Origin: Leptasterias polaris
Taxonomy: Eukaryota > Echinodermata > Asteroidea > Forcipulatida > Asteriidae
Reading direction: 5' to 3'
Assembly (NCBI GenBank): GCA_037783415.1
Contig: JAZGTN010000058.1
Span: 8,654,001-8,718,000, forward strand
Length of the DNA: 64,000 nucleotides
Within the stretch, counting starts at the first letter, position 1. Every line of letters begins with the position of its first letter. Shown one piece after another: positions 1-11,205 of the stretch. Position numbers and translations under genes: made by a program. The notes under the pieces are model-generated. The model saw only the letters and a list, made by a program, of their open reading frames with translations. It ran no database searches and had not been told where the DNA came from.

Positions 1-870
1 CGTCATATGCAAGGGGTCTATTGGTGCCATTTTCAATGAAGACTACGTAAACCGGTAGCTAATGCGCTTGACTCAACTCGCCCCCCTAAAGAAATGTTAT
101 CCCTTTATGTTCTAAAGACCGACTTCATTGACAAAAGCAACAATTAGTGATCTTTGCTGAAATTCAGTTAAAATGTTTCCAATCAATAATGAAATTGAGT
201 TAACAAGCTAGAGATGAACAGATTTTAATGTAAAAAACAATAATTTGTTTACCCTTCTCCGCTGCTTTTCAGAAAGATTTGCGAAAAGCCCTGTACGTCA
301 TTACTTATGTTTATAGGTTTCCAAAACCTTGAGGTTGGAGCCTAACTTTTTGATCGATAATGACGAACAATTCAGAAGTTATAGTTTCAAAAAGTTACAT
401 TGAAAAACAAACATATGAAAAACAAGTTTAAAATAATAGCATTCCCGTAAACAACAAAGTCGTTCAAGTACCTGTTCAAGATTGAATTAGAATTATTCTG
501 TCCTCTAATTTGTCTAACTAGTCATTAATTAACATATAATTTACAAATAAATCCACAAATAAATCAAGAAATGTAGTAAACACAGAATGTTCCTTTTTTT
601 AAGGCACGCGTAGATAGAAAGCTTATAGTTTAGTTCACTTCAATAGCAAGCTGGTTAAGATTGAACTAATTTACAAACAATCATATAAAAAAAAATATGC
701 AAAACCACAGCCCCCTGCTGTTTTTTTTTAATGGATACCATTAACCATTTTTAATTTGCTATTTGTTTATATTAAATTTTTGGAAAAGGGTCGTCAGGCC
801 CTCTACATTACAAAAAGGATAAACTATGGTTTTTTTCTCATTCGGCGTTATTTTTTAGGTTAAAATAATA
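1..870. other. AT-rich spacer, no gene seen
   Basis: AT-rich sequence with scattered A and T runs. I see no extended open frame, repeat array or convincing splice signal on either strand. Confidence 0.6.
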
Positions 871-932
871 ATTATAACAACAGCAACAACCGCAACAACC
901 CCAGCAACCCCATCAACGGCAACATCGGCGGC

Positions 933-969
<37 letters not shown>

Positions 970-1112
970 CCAACCACAACAACAACACAACAACAACACA
1001 ACACAACACAACACAAATACTCCACCAAAACCCCCTAAAACAACAACAACAACAACACAAATACCCCACCAAAACCCCCTAAAACAACAACAACAACAGT
1101 TTGGTGGGCACC
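871..1112. repeat. CAA/CAACAC microsatellite
   Basis: Degenerate CAA, CAACAC and CAACC trinucleotide-type repeat with an internal duplication of a segment reading CCACCAAAACCCCC. The Leu/Cys/Val-rich open frames across it on the minus strand are a consequence of the repeat and are not genes. Confidence 0.9.
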
Positions 1113-1933
1113 ACACTTAATTTAGGTGCCAAACTTATTATAATTTTGGGGAAACCGACAGCTACTTTTGACTAATATTAATGTTTTGGGGTCATGCAAT
1201 TAATATATTGTGTAATTCTGATAATTTATTACAATCTTTGGTTTTGCGATCATTGCCTAAACTTTGGAGGAGACTTCGATAAATGTTTGCTTTAAAGTTG
1301 GTCCTATTTGGCTTGGGAAGTGGAAAATTGATTCACGAAAACTGGCAGCAAATATATTTGGGAAAAAGCACATGTTTATGGTTTTTTTAAGGGGGGGGTT
1401 TCCTCTGGGGTAATATGCAAACATTCCAAACGGCTTATCTGCCAAAAAAAAAAATGGAGTTTAGTCGTCCAAAAGTATGTTTGATTGGTTTTCAAGAGGT
1501 TAAAAGACTTTAAATATGTTTTGGGGTATTTTTGAATATTTAGCATTTAGCGTTGGTTGCTATGGGATCTGGGAACTTTATGTGCACGTACCCGTCCCGT
1601 ACCCCTTTGTAAATGCCCGATAAGTCTGCTGCCACCAAGCGTCACCTCAAGTCTCCCATTTTCTGCCGCCTGGTCTCGTAACGGATCTTATCATTATTCC
1701 TTATCCTTGGTGAGTAAGGCAGGGTATCAGTCTAATCGTAGCACTTTGTTTTGATCGTCTGCTGTGTGTGTGTATGTGATGCGAGTGGTGATGTCATAAC
1801 TCACTGCACTGCATAAAGAGCGTAAGAACTAAGATATCGTTGATCTTTGAAGGTATATTGTTGAGTTTTTTACTTTTAGTAATAGTACTAGTAGTACAAA
1901 TTGTTGTGTTCATTGCTCTTTTATGATTAATCA
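1113..1933. other. Spacer and possible 5' leader of the integrase gene
   Basis: No coding frame is supported. A good splice donor (TTG|GTGAGT) lies near 1,710, and a pyrimidine-rich stretch precedes the ATG at 1,934. This stretch could therefore hold a non-coding first exon of the downstream integrase gene. Confidence 0.3.
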
Positions 1934-3731
1934 ATGGCACTTACTGGTCGTGATCTATTAATTAAAATGTACTTTGACCTTGGGATGGCATACAAAGATA
2001 TCCTGTTTGTGTTGGCACAACAACACAACATAATTATAAGTGAAAGACATCTCAAGCGGCTTTTGGTCTCAATAAATCTTCATCGTAGAAGGTACAGCAA
2101 TTTGGCTGATGTCATACAGTTTATCCAGAATCAGTTACAGGGATCGGGCCAGTTACATGGATACCGAATGATGTATGCTAAATGCCAACAAAGTGGTCTT
2201 CGTGTTAGAAAAGAAGATGTTCGACTGATATTGAAAGCAATTGATCCAGAAGGTGTACAATTAAGAGTAGCCAGACGTCTTGTCAGGCGTGCTTATTTTG
2301 CCAAAGGACCAAACTACATTTGGCATGTCGATGGCAAGTTAAAACCATACGGTTTGTGCATCAGTGGGTGTATAGATGGATACTCAAGAAAAATAATTTG
2401 GTTAAATGTGTATCATACAAATAATGATCCAAAAGTAGTTGGGGGATACTTTTTAGAAGCTGTAAAGGAATGCGGTGGTTGTCCATGCATTGTGCGCAGT
2501 GATCGTGGCACAGAAAACGGACATATTCGTGCTTTCCAACAATTCTTCCATCGCGATGACCAAGGAGGTAGAGTGTACATAGAAGGAGCGAGCACTTCTA
2601 ACCAAAGGATTGAATGTTGGTGGAGTTTCTTGCGGAAAGAATGTACTCACTTTTGGATCGAAATTTTCAGAGACCTTCTTGAGAGAGGGGACTTTACTGG
2701 GGAATTTCTGGACAAGAACCTTATCCAGTTCTGTTTCATGAGTCTAATGCAGGTGAGATACTCTAAGTCTTAAAGCCAAATGGGCAACACCAAACCAATG
2801 ATTGTGGTGATGACCAAATAGCCTGCATTGTTGGGGTGTTATGGCTGTCTTTTAACATTGTTAGTGTTATCATAATGGCAACCGTGATAATAGATCCATG
2901 TTAAAAGAGAGCCATAACAGCTCAACAAGGTGGCCTAATGACTGATAGCCCCATAAATAGTTCCAATATGCTGGTTTCCCTCCGCTTCTTGGCCATACTG
3001 GTTCTTTTAGTGCCTCTTAGTGCCTGGTTCATACTTCTTGCAAATGCAAAGTTCATCGTTACATCATAATTTTGATGTGATTTTTTCACATTGGGCAGGC
3101 AAGACTCAATAGGCCTAAGTGTTGGGAATGTTTGGCTGCGAATCTCAATTGTTGACGTAACTACATGTATTCACTTTGCTTTCACAGAAAGTATGAACCA
3201 AGCTTAACACAACTGCATAACGTATGCTGCAAAAATATACTGTACCTGGAGGAGTTTGACCGACCTGTTCATGAGACATGGTATTGAATCAATACCTCAA
3301 AAGTACAAATTCAGCCAAGCTCTATATGGGATCAATTAAAATATTCCTGTTATCTTGGGTTAATATGACAAGGTTTTTATTGTTTTCTCATTTTTGACAG
3401 GGGGAACTTGACCAGACAGTTGAAATGTGGAACACCCACACTATCAGACCCTCTGAAGAACTTCCGTGTACCGAGTGGACGCCCTATGCTGATGTACTAT
3501 ACACCTCAGATTTGGGATGCTGAAGATAAGCTATCTTCTGTTGCTGATGATGAAATAACTGTATGCAACAGTGAAGCAAAATTCCGTTCCACTATACCTT
3601 GTGACCCGGATATGTATGAGTTGTGTGTAGATATCATGAGAAGGGACAACCTAACTGAACCAATGGATGTCTATCAAGCCATTGATTTGTATCTCCATCT
3701 TCAACGGGAGATCATGGTGGTTTTATCATAG
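1934..3731 (+). CDS. IS3-like DDE integrase/transposase (rve), two exons, frameshifted
   Basis: Exon 1 (1,934-2,752) encodes 273 residues. An N-terminal helix-turn-helix part is followed by an IS3 OrfB-like block around the GYR motif (residues 76-78), then an rve-type DDE core. The acidic triad is visible as D133 in WHVDGK, D190 in RSDRGTEN and E227 in QRIECWW, giving D-x36-E spacing. Exon 1 ends at a clean donor (CAG|GTGAGA). Exon 2 starts at 3,401 after TTTTTGACAG and continues in phase as GELDQTVEMWNTHTIRPS. One extra base near 3,455 then shifts the frame; the following frame (KNFRVPSGRPMLMYYTPQIW) clearly continues the same protein to 3,731. This is either a young pseudogene or a sequencing error. 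The IS3-like HTH plus rve order fits the eukaryotic IS3EU DNA transposons; that name is inference. It faces the HECT gene convergently. Confidence 0.78.
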
Positions 3732-4606
3732 GTCTTATACCCTTAATCTTGACATAAGAATTGAAGAAACGACCTTGTGTTATATAGTTTGAACAAAATC
3801 GACCTTTATTTCATTACACAATGAAACTAAGCAAGTACCATTTACACACTTTTTTCACAGTTTGTTTTTGTTTTATCGTGTAAATTATTATGAACATGTA
3901 CATGTAAGTGACACAAAGATCCTTGTCATTTGATTTGATTGGTGGAACTCACATCACATGACATTCTTTTTTACTCCTATATTATGCGTCAGCGCTCTTC
4001 TAAACCTCAAAAGACCTGTGAGGAATGGGATTTGCTATTCAACAAGTGCAGCGCACAACTAATTGTGTATGTCAACAAGCACGGTAGCTACTAATGGAAT
4101 ACTTCAACATTTCAATCAAAATCAACTTCAGCATACATGTATGACCCTGCATGTCTTCCAGTTTTTCCATCAATGTCTAAAAGCTGAATTGGTTAAAGGC
4201 ATGATACAGATTTGGTATTAAATAGAAACATTAATTTCCATCTGAAAAATGTTCATTTGTATCTCATGACCAGTGAAAAGGCTCTTCACTACACCAATTT
4301 TAACACTCAAAATTAGCACAATACATATCTGAACAAAATGTTACTCCACTATTTCAATGCTTAAATCAATTTACATGGTTGATAATAAAGGGAAAAAGAG
4401 AAACTAGTAAACCTTTGTTTTTTTAAAATAACTTAACAGTAACGGTTTTCATATAACAGTAAATCCCTGAAAGGGTCAACAGCCGTACCATCATATAGGG
4501 ATTTTTGGAATGAATGGGAATGAATTTCCAGAATGAATGCCCCCAAGAAAATAAAAAAAGATGGGTGCCAAGTTTTGTGTTGTACTCTTCCTGCACCCAG
4601 ACCGTT
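3732..4606. other. Spacer between convergent integrase and HECT genes
   Basis: AT-rich 3' flank of the integrase gene. No gene seen. Confidence 0.5.
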
Positions 4607-4892
4607 AGCCTAATGATGCCTAAATGTTCCACAAATTTCCCTTCATGAAATAGACCTTACCAAAACACCCAAGTAGTGTGGCACTGAACAAACATTTTGA
4701 GGTTCCAAAAAATGTTTGTTAGCTATTTGGGTGATAAATAAATTCCAATATTAATTTATTTATCACCCAAATAGCTAACAAGCATTTTTTGGTGAACCTT
4801 AAAAATATTGTTTAGTGCCACACTACTTTGGTGTTTTGGTAAGGTCTATTTCATGAAGGGAAATTTGTGGAACATTTAGGCATCATTAGACT
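4607..4892. repeat. Foldback (hairpin) element
   Basis: Near-perfect inverted repeat. The left arm runs from GATGCCTAAATGTTCC through ATAGCTAACA-type sequence. The right arm returns the same sequence to GGAACATTTAGGCATC. The centre is an AT-rich AATTCCAATATTAATTT. Arms are about 135-145 bp. There is no coding capacity, so it looks MITE-like. It sits between the 3' ends of the integrase and HECT genes. Confidence 0.85.
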
Positions 4893-4989
4893 AACAGTCA
4901 TCCCAAAACAACAGTAAGGATTTTGAAGGTATATTGTTGCAAGAGGGTCTATATGGTATTCTAAGAAGCTGCATAATGTGAATGTAGGT

Positions 4990-7900
4990 CTACATTATGT
5001 CCATATTGAGATACCCAGAAGACAAAACGGCTTCCCATTCATTTCGGAAATCCCTATATGATGTGTATGTGGATGGCAGATCTAGTATCGGACCACAAGT
5101 GTGTGCCACTGGCCTGCGAGCAAGTCCGGTTATGTCCTTAAATTCTACCAAAATCCTTGACACCGAGATGATACTTGAGGCTGTCAAAAATCGCAGCAGT
5201 TTTGCGAGGCCTTCACTGTCTTGAGCACGAATAAACTGCATTAAAAAACGCAACGATTGATTCTGTTCCTTGTTTTGAGGATCTGCATGCATTAATTCAC
5301 AGACTTTCTTGGACGAAGGTTTTAGTTTAAAGTACATTGCTTTAATTGACTCCACGTTTGGAAAAGCACTGGCCAGAGAATCTTGGACTACTCGCCTCAT
5401 AGCTTCTAGCGCATAGTTGCTGTTTTGGATTATGCATTTGTGTGCCATCTGCATAATCACAGGGCGAACCTGTTCCATCTTGGGTATGGCATGGCACCCC
5501 TCCCGGTCGAGCAGATCTTCAAAAATATCCTTGTCATCATCAGAGAGTTGACCATCGAGTGCAGACTTGACAGCTTTCCTGTCAGTGTCACTAAGAAACA
5601 ATAGAAAGGACTCACAAAGGTCTTCAGCCGAGACTGTTTCTTCACCAACAATTAAAGCCTGGAAGAATGCTGGAGCCATCTGAAGGGGAAACACCTGATG
5701 ATCAAGGTACCCTTTCGATAAAATGCGACCAATACTTTGCCACTCTTCAAGTCCGTACTCTGGACTTAGCGATGGCACTCTACAATCTTCACCATCTGCT
5801 GATGTGCTAAAAAAAGAAACCCAAAAGGCACTATATGCCTCTCTTGATACTCCTGCTGCATCTTCCCCGGCCTCATCTACAAACGAAACACTTATTGGTG
5901 TATTAATTATTTCTGGGGTCTTGAAAATTGATATCATCTCCCTCTGAATGTTTATGCGATGAAGACGTATGTTCAGGCAGTTGTCATCACCCATGGTGAA
6001 CAAGTCATCACCCATGGTGAATAAATCATTTCTGTGTACTTCTGGCTGGGCACCTTCAGTTGGTTTATCATTTAAGCTCAAGTCTTCATTTGCTTCCACT
6101 TGCTCAATTTGTAGAATAGGCGCTTCTACAACTTCTGTGTATAAATCAAGATCAACTGTTTCTTGGTACATTTCAACTTGGATTGGGGAACTTTCCCATG
6201 GAAGTGTCTTGTCAAGTTCTACAGGGTTTGCAAGGGAAGTTTTCCCAAACTGTACTTCTGTTTCATCATGATCACTACTGGCATAAATTTGTGGTGATTT
6301 TCTTAACTCACTATCCTCATCGGATGAGCTATTACCTGAAGAGGGTTGTTGCACTTCAAGGCGCTTGGTGCAGATATAAAGCCGAAGAAGTTTTACACTA
6401 GTCTGGCTGTACAGCTCACCGACAGTAGATTTTCCCATACAGCAGCCTCTGAAATCTTGCACTGAGAGAGTGAATTCATCCACCATGCCCTTCTTAGATT
6501 TTCCATCAGGAAAGAAGAGCTTCTTTCCTTTTTCCATTATTGCATCTTCTCCCAGTTTTTTGTCAATTACCAGTTGACGGATACCGCCTCCTTTCTGGTT
6601 TCGAACATGCTTGTATTGCTTATTGGTCACATCATAATCTAACCACCCCAGTTCTATACGTCTGTCCTTTTTCATGGCGTTTTTGTTACTTTTTGCAGAC
6701 TTGACTTGGGTACACGTATTACCATCAACCGACTGGTTCTTTCTTCTTCGATTGTTAAATTTCTCCATGAGCCTATCAAGCACAGTGGGTTCAGTGGATG
6801 ACACTTTTTCTTGCTTTTTACAAAATGAAACTGCTGCCAGTCTGTCTCCGTAGGCTGGTATGTAAGTCTTCATAGCTGCGTCCTCCATTAGCAACAGTGT
6901 GCTGCAGTCAATCTAGAAAAAAGAAAATAGTTACAACTAATAAACAGAGTGATAATAATTCAGCAAATATTGACCCTTTATTCATGTGTGTACAGTATGT
7001 AATTTTACTCTTTATTTCAGAAATAATTGGTAGTGCCCATTTAGTTCACACCCAATCAAGTTTACTTAATTTTCATCTTAAATATTGGGTAGTCCAATAT
7101 AATTACTAGCTTTTACACTCGATGCATGTGGCACCCCGAATGCTGCCGTGATTCTCACCCGTGGGCTAGAATACCCCCCATGCATCCCCCCCCCCAGATC
7201 CTCCGCGAGTGGTATCATTTTGTTTGGGAGACCCATCTGAGTGATTATTTTGATGTTACCAGTAAAAAAGTTGGGATGCACAAATATGGCGCCCATTTTG
7301 AATTTCAAAATGGCCACCAATCAATTGGGTTTTGCCCGTATCTCGGTCTATGAGCATGGGGGGGGGGGGGGTAATCTAGCCCACAGACTAATGCTAATTC
7401 TAAGTCAAAGGGTGATAAAACATTTCTCCTCTGTACTTTAACAAATTTCACTACAACATGCCACAACTGTAGTTCAGTTACAATGACATCATCAGTAGAG
7501 GGCACTGTACTGAAGCAAATTTTATCCACATTTGAATGTCCACATTTTGCAATGTATAAATTTCAGCTTATTTGTTTTACCAGGCCAGTCACCCTGGAAA
7601 TAAGAAATTGTTCAACCTTTAACTTACACAAATACCCTTACCTCTATTGTATTTGTTACCCAATAAAGGTGTTTAAATTCTTAACATATTTTTGTTTTTA
7701 CTGTCACTACACTCCTACAGCCATTACTTTGACACTCTCTGAGTAAAGCAGTTAAATTTCCTTGGCAAGTATACAACCCTGTATTGCTTTAAGATGACTC
7801 AAACTCCACCGATGAAAATTAGCAGTGAGTATATCCATAATATGTCGTCTTGGTTACCAATGGCTGACATGGATACCAAGACTTTCCAGAGTTATTTTTA

Positions 7901-8569
7901 GTTTTCACACAAGCGCAATGGAATAAAGAAAAATATACACATATAGCGTTCCATATCCAATAAGGCCAAAGGGCAAAGACACACTATATTTTTTGAGCGT
8001 CCGAGCAAGGTTGTGATCACAAATTTATCTTCAAGCAAACATGACATGCAGCTTAGCACAACAGGTGGTGTTGGAATAGCTGTATGCTTTACGTATAGCT
8101 TTAAATAGCACAATATGTTAAGAACAGCGCAATAGGCCGTGCAAAAATAGTTTTGATGCTATGGGTCGACCAATCACAATCAAGGATTCAAGTTTGCTTG
8201 AAGATAAATATGATTATTTAATGACAATTGACAAGGAAATTGAACTAGGCTCAAAACCAAGAGTATTACAGTATTTATTAGCAGCTGTAGAAACAGTTAG
8301 AACACAATAATTAAAGTTAACACTCGGTTGGGCTGCAATAAAGGTAGGAGCATTGTTTAAGGTTAAAGGTTCAAATGAAAAATTATTCAGAGGCCCACTG
8401 GCACCAGTGGTAATAAGGATTGAATCATCAAAACAGGGTCATAACATGGAAAACATTTCCACAAATATTTAAAACAAGGGTTTTACTTCAATACCTTGTC
8501 ATCCCTAACAGCTTGTAGCTGTTCCTCATCAAAACCCCTTTCCTTGAGAAAATTTATCAGGTCTGCCAT
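4990..8569 (-). CDS. SAM-like/HECT-domain protein, two coding exons
   Basis: Coding exon 1 is 8,569-8,495: ATG, 25 codons (MADLINFLKERGFDEEQLQA...), donor AAG|GTATTG. Exon 2 is 6,912-4,990, entered at TTTTTTCTAG. The junction reads DDK|IDCSTLL in phase, giving an intact 665-residue protein. The N-terminus resembles the short helical SAM-like module of this family (MEDAAMKTYIPAYGDRLA). A conserved block then contains LGWLDYD and LFFPDGKSKKG, followed by an acidic linker with a tandem LFTMGDD duplication. A HECT-like domain follows (VSFVDEAGEDAAGVSREAYSAF). The likely thioester cysteine is near residue 631 in VAHTCGPILDLP. HECT proteins are E3 ubiquitin ligases; catalysis here is inferred. It is convergent with the IS3-like integrase, and similar genes are common as multicopy families in fish and invertebrates. 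I infer both are cargo of one transposon. Confidence 0.8.
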
Positions 8570-9636
8570 ACTGGATAGCTGATACCATACAGCCTCATTT
8601 ACAATCTGCGTAAGACAGAAACAAGATACTGTTAAATTTGTTAAACTTAGAGTCCCTAAAAATGGTTAGTTTGACAAACAAAATGTTCACCAATTTACAT
8701 AAACCTCCCAACGTAAAGTTGGCGGTAGTGGTATTTACTGTTAGTAAATTCATTATTTTAAGAATAAGAGCTCTGTCATTTTCAAGTATTTTGTAAAATA
8801 AAAACCACCAAAGAATCAAATTAATTCAATAAATATGAAATGGCTGAATGGATTTCTTGAAAAGAAAACTACAAAATTAAGCTGAAAGTGAAACTGTCAC
8901 AGGTTTGTAGTAATCATACATGTATAGATTATTCATTAGACAACATGAAGGGTCATTGACGATAATAATATATTAATCAAAAACAAAATGACTCAACAAT
9001 TAACTATAAATGTAATGAAGATCGTGTTTAGTATACACATGTATGACACTTTGCAATTATGTACATTATACCCCTATTTATTCTAACGTTAATTCAAAGG
9101 AAGAAAAAACTTGTTGATCACTCAATATTTTCACTAAACTATGCTGTTTTCCTTCTGTGAACAGTGTCTACATAATTTAAACCACACATGCACTACACAA
9201 TGTTGACAAAGACTCTACTTAACTTAGTACTTAATTATGTTATGTAGTAGTATACTATGAGTACTACTAGTACTAGTAGTAGTACTAGTATTTAGATCAT
9301 ATGGTCAAAACGCAAGGCCATCAATAGTTGCGATAATCGTAACCCTCTACCGACGGTCTTTTTTACCTGTCCTTGGTTACTGCATGAAAAAGCAAACGTC
9401 GGTCAGAACGACAGAACCAACGTTACGTTCTTGACTTTTGAGAATACTCATGTAAAGAAATACACCACCACTCCAGGATACTTACTGTACTAACGTTTAA
9501 TGGAGTCAGTGTTACGCTTACCGGCCACACACACAGAGAGCTGTCCACCATGTGCAAATCAACTCGTTTCCACAATCTCGTTCCCCGTGGGAGCCGGCCC
9601 ACGTCAATACTCCGTGCTTGGAAAAAAGGACGCACG
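8570..9636. other. 5' region of the HECT gene
   Basis: The coding exon is preceded on the minus strand by an acceptor (TTACGCAG) near 8,608. A donor (CGGCCG|GTAAGC) near 9,522 could end a non-coding first exon, placing the promoter around 9.5-9.6 kb. A small ACTAGTAGT-type repeat lies at 9,250-9,300. No other gene seen. Confidence 0.35.
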
Positions 9637-10170
9637 TAATTCTGAAAATTATTTCCACGGGAAAACGAAATTCTGAAAAATATTTCCACGGGAAAACGAA
9701 ATTCTGAAAATTATTTCCACGGGAAAAGGAAATTCTGAAAATTATTTCCACGGGAAAACGAAATTCTGAAAATTATTTCCACGGGAAAACGAAATTCTGA
9801 AAATTATTTCCACCGGAAAACGAAATTCTGAAAATTATTTCCACGGGAAAACGAATTTTGGAAAATTATTTCCACGAGAAAACGAATTTTGGAAAATTAT
9901 TTCCACGAGAAAACGAATTTTGGAAAATTATTTCCACGGGAAAACGAAATTCTGAAAAATATTTCCACGGGAAAACGAAATTCTGAAAATTATTTCCACG
10001 GGAAAACGAAATTCTGAAAATTATTTCCACGGGAAAACGAATTTTGGAAAATTATTTCCACGGGAAAACGAAATTCTGAAAAATATTTCCACGGGAAAAC
10101 GAAATTCTGAAAATTATTTCCACGGGAAAACGAAATTGTGATAATTATTTCCGCGAGAAAACGATTTTTT
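9637..10170. repeat. 31-bp tandem repeat, about 17 copies
   Basis: Head-to-tail copies of a 31-bp unit built around TTTCCACGGGAAAACGAA and TTCTGAAAAT. Variants include CGAGAAAACG and AATTTTGGAAAA forms, which recur in an interspersed order. The copies are directly adjacent, with no unique spacers. Confidence 0.95.
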
Positions 10171-10891
10171 TAATTATTGGCATGTCACCTCCCGGGCTCC
10201 GTAGATAAGGCTTAACAATGAGCAATATTAAACCTTGATCTGATTTATGATTGTCTATGGTTGAGCACATACCTCAGCCCTTGCACTGACAACCATAAAA
10301 TTAATGGGGTATACAATTTACATAATAGGTTACAGTCCTCCACAACGAGTTTTGTGATTTTACGCAAATAGTGAGCCTCTTTCCAGTCCACCAATCAAAT
10401 AACATGTTACATGGATGGAAATCTGAATATTTAGCGAGTTCAATAAAGAGTGCCACTTACATTCAGGACTGCGACCTTTTTAGTGAATTTGCTATTCAAT
10501 TTAGTGGGGCAACCCCCAGGAAAAATGACGAAATGTGGCGTGACCCTCATAATTATAAAAGTGATAATTTCCGAATAAATATTTTGTTATCATAAAAAGT
10601 GACCCTCTTTGCCCTCTTATATTTAAATCGAAAGTATAATCTTTAGAAAGAGGAACACATACTTTTAAATGCTGAGCGACTTTGCACGTTTAACAAAAGT
10701 ACTTTTCGGTAAGAGGGGAAAATGTCTCAAGAGTGCATGACTATTTGAAGGTATTTTCCCGTGTTAAAAAGGTCGCCGTGAAAGGCGTTGAGCAGATTCA
10801 CGCTTGTTCTTCCCAATTATGCGCATTGATATTTCGATACACAAAGTGAGGGTGAATAATTAACAAGAGATTATTATTATTAATATTTCAG
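10171..10891. other. Spacer before the first visible DUF6589-gene exon
   Basis: No convincing exon. The 74-codon frame at 10,371 has no splice or family support. Earlier exons of the DUF6589 gene should lie here or further left, but I could not identify them. Confidence 0.4.
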
Positions 10892-11205
10892 GAAACTGTC
10901 ATCAAGCACATTCAAGGGTCTCACTATGATAAAGCTCTAGCTTGTATATACAACCTTCGTGGTGCACGAAAGGCACTTCATGCATTTGTGCAAAGGGAAA
11001 TTCATCGGGAGTTTACGACCCTCATGCAACCCGAAAAGAGGATATCGGCACTAACAACTGAAGTTACCTTGGAGAATTTAGAGACGTTCAAGTGGACAAG
11101 AGTTATGGAGGAGGTGAACGTCAAGATGCCTTTCACGAAGACAACCCTTAGGGGAATGATGCCCCAAGTATCCACATTGATGCGGCAAAGCAAGAAAAGT
11201 AAAAT
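10892..11205 (+). CDS. DUF6589 gene, first visible exon
   Basis: Acceptor TTAATATTTCAG, donor AAAAT|GTAAGT, 314 bp ending in phase 2. It encodes KHIQGSHYDKALACIYNLRG...LMRQSKKSK. The split Met codon is completed by the G at 42,414, restoring the frame as SKM-RVGLKGAQNKW. Confidence 0.75.

Noticed and set aside
872..1116. Poly-Cys/Leu/Val open frames
   Set aside because: Produced by the CAA microsatellite.
9637..10170. CRISPR-like repeat array
   Set aside because: Copies are directly adjacent with no unique spacers, in an animal sequence; it is a satellite.
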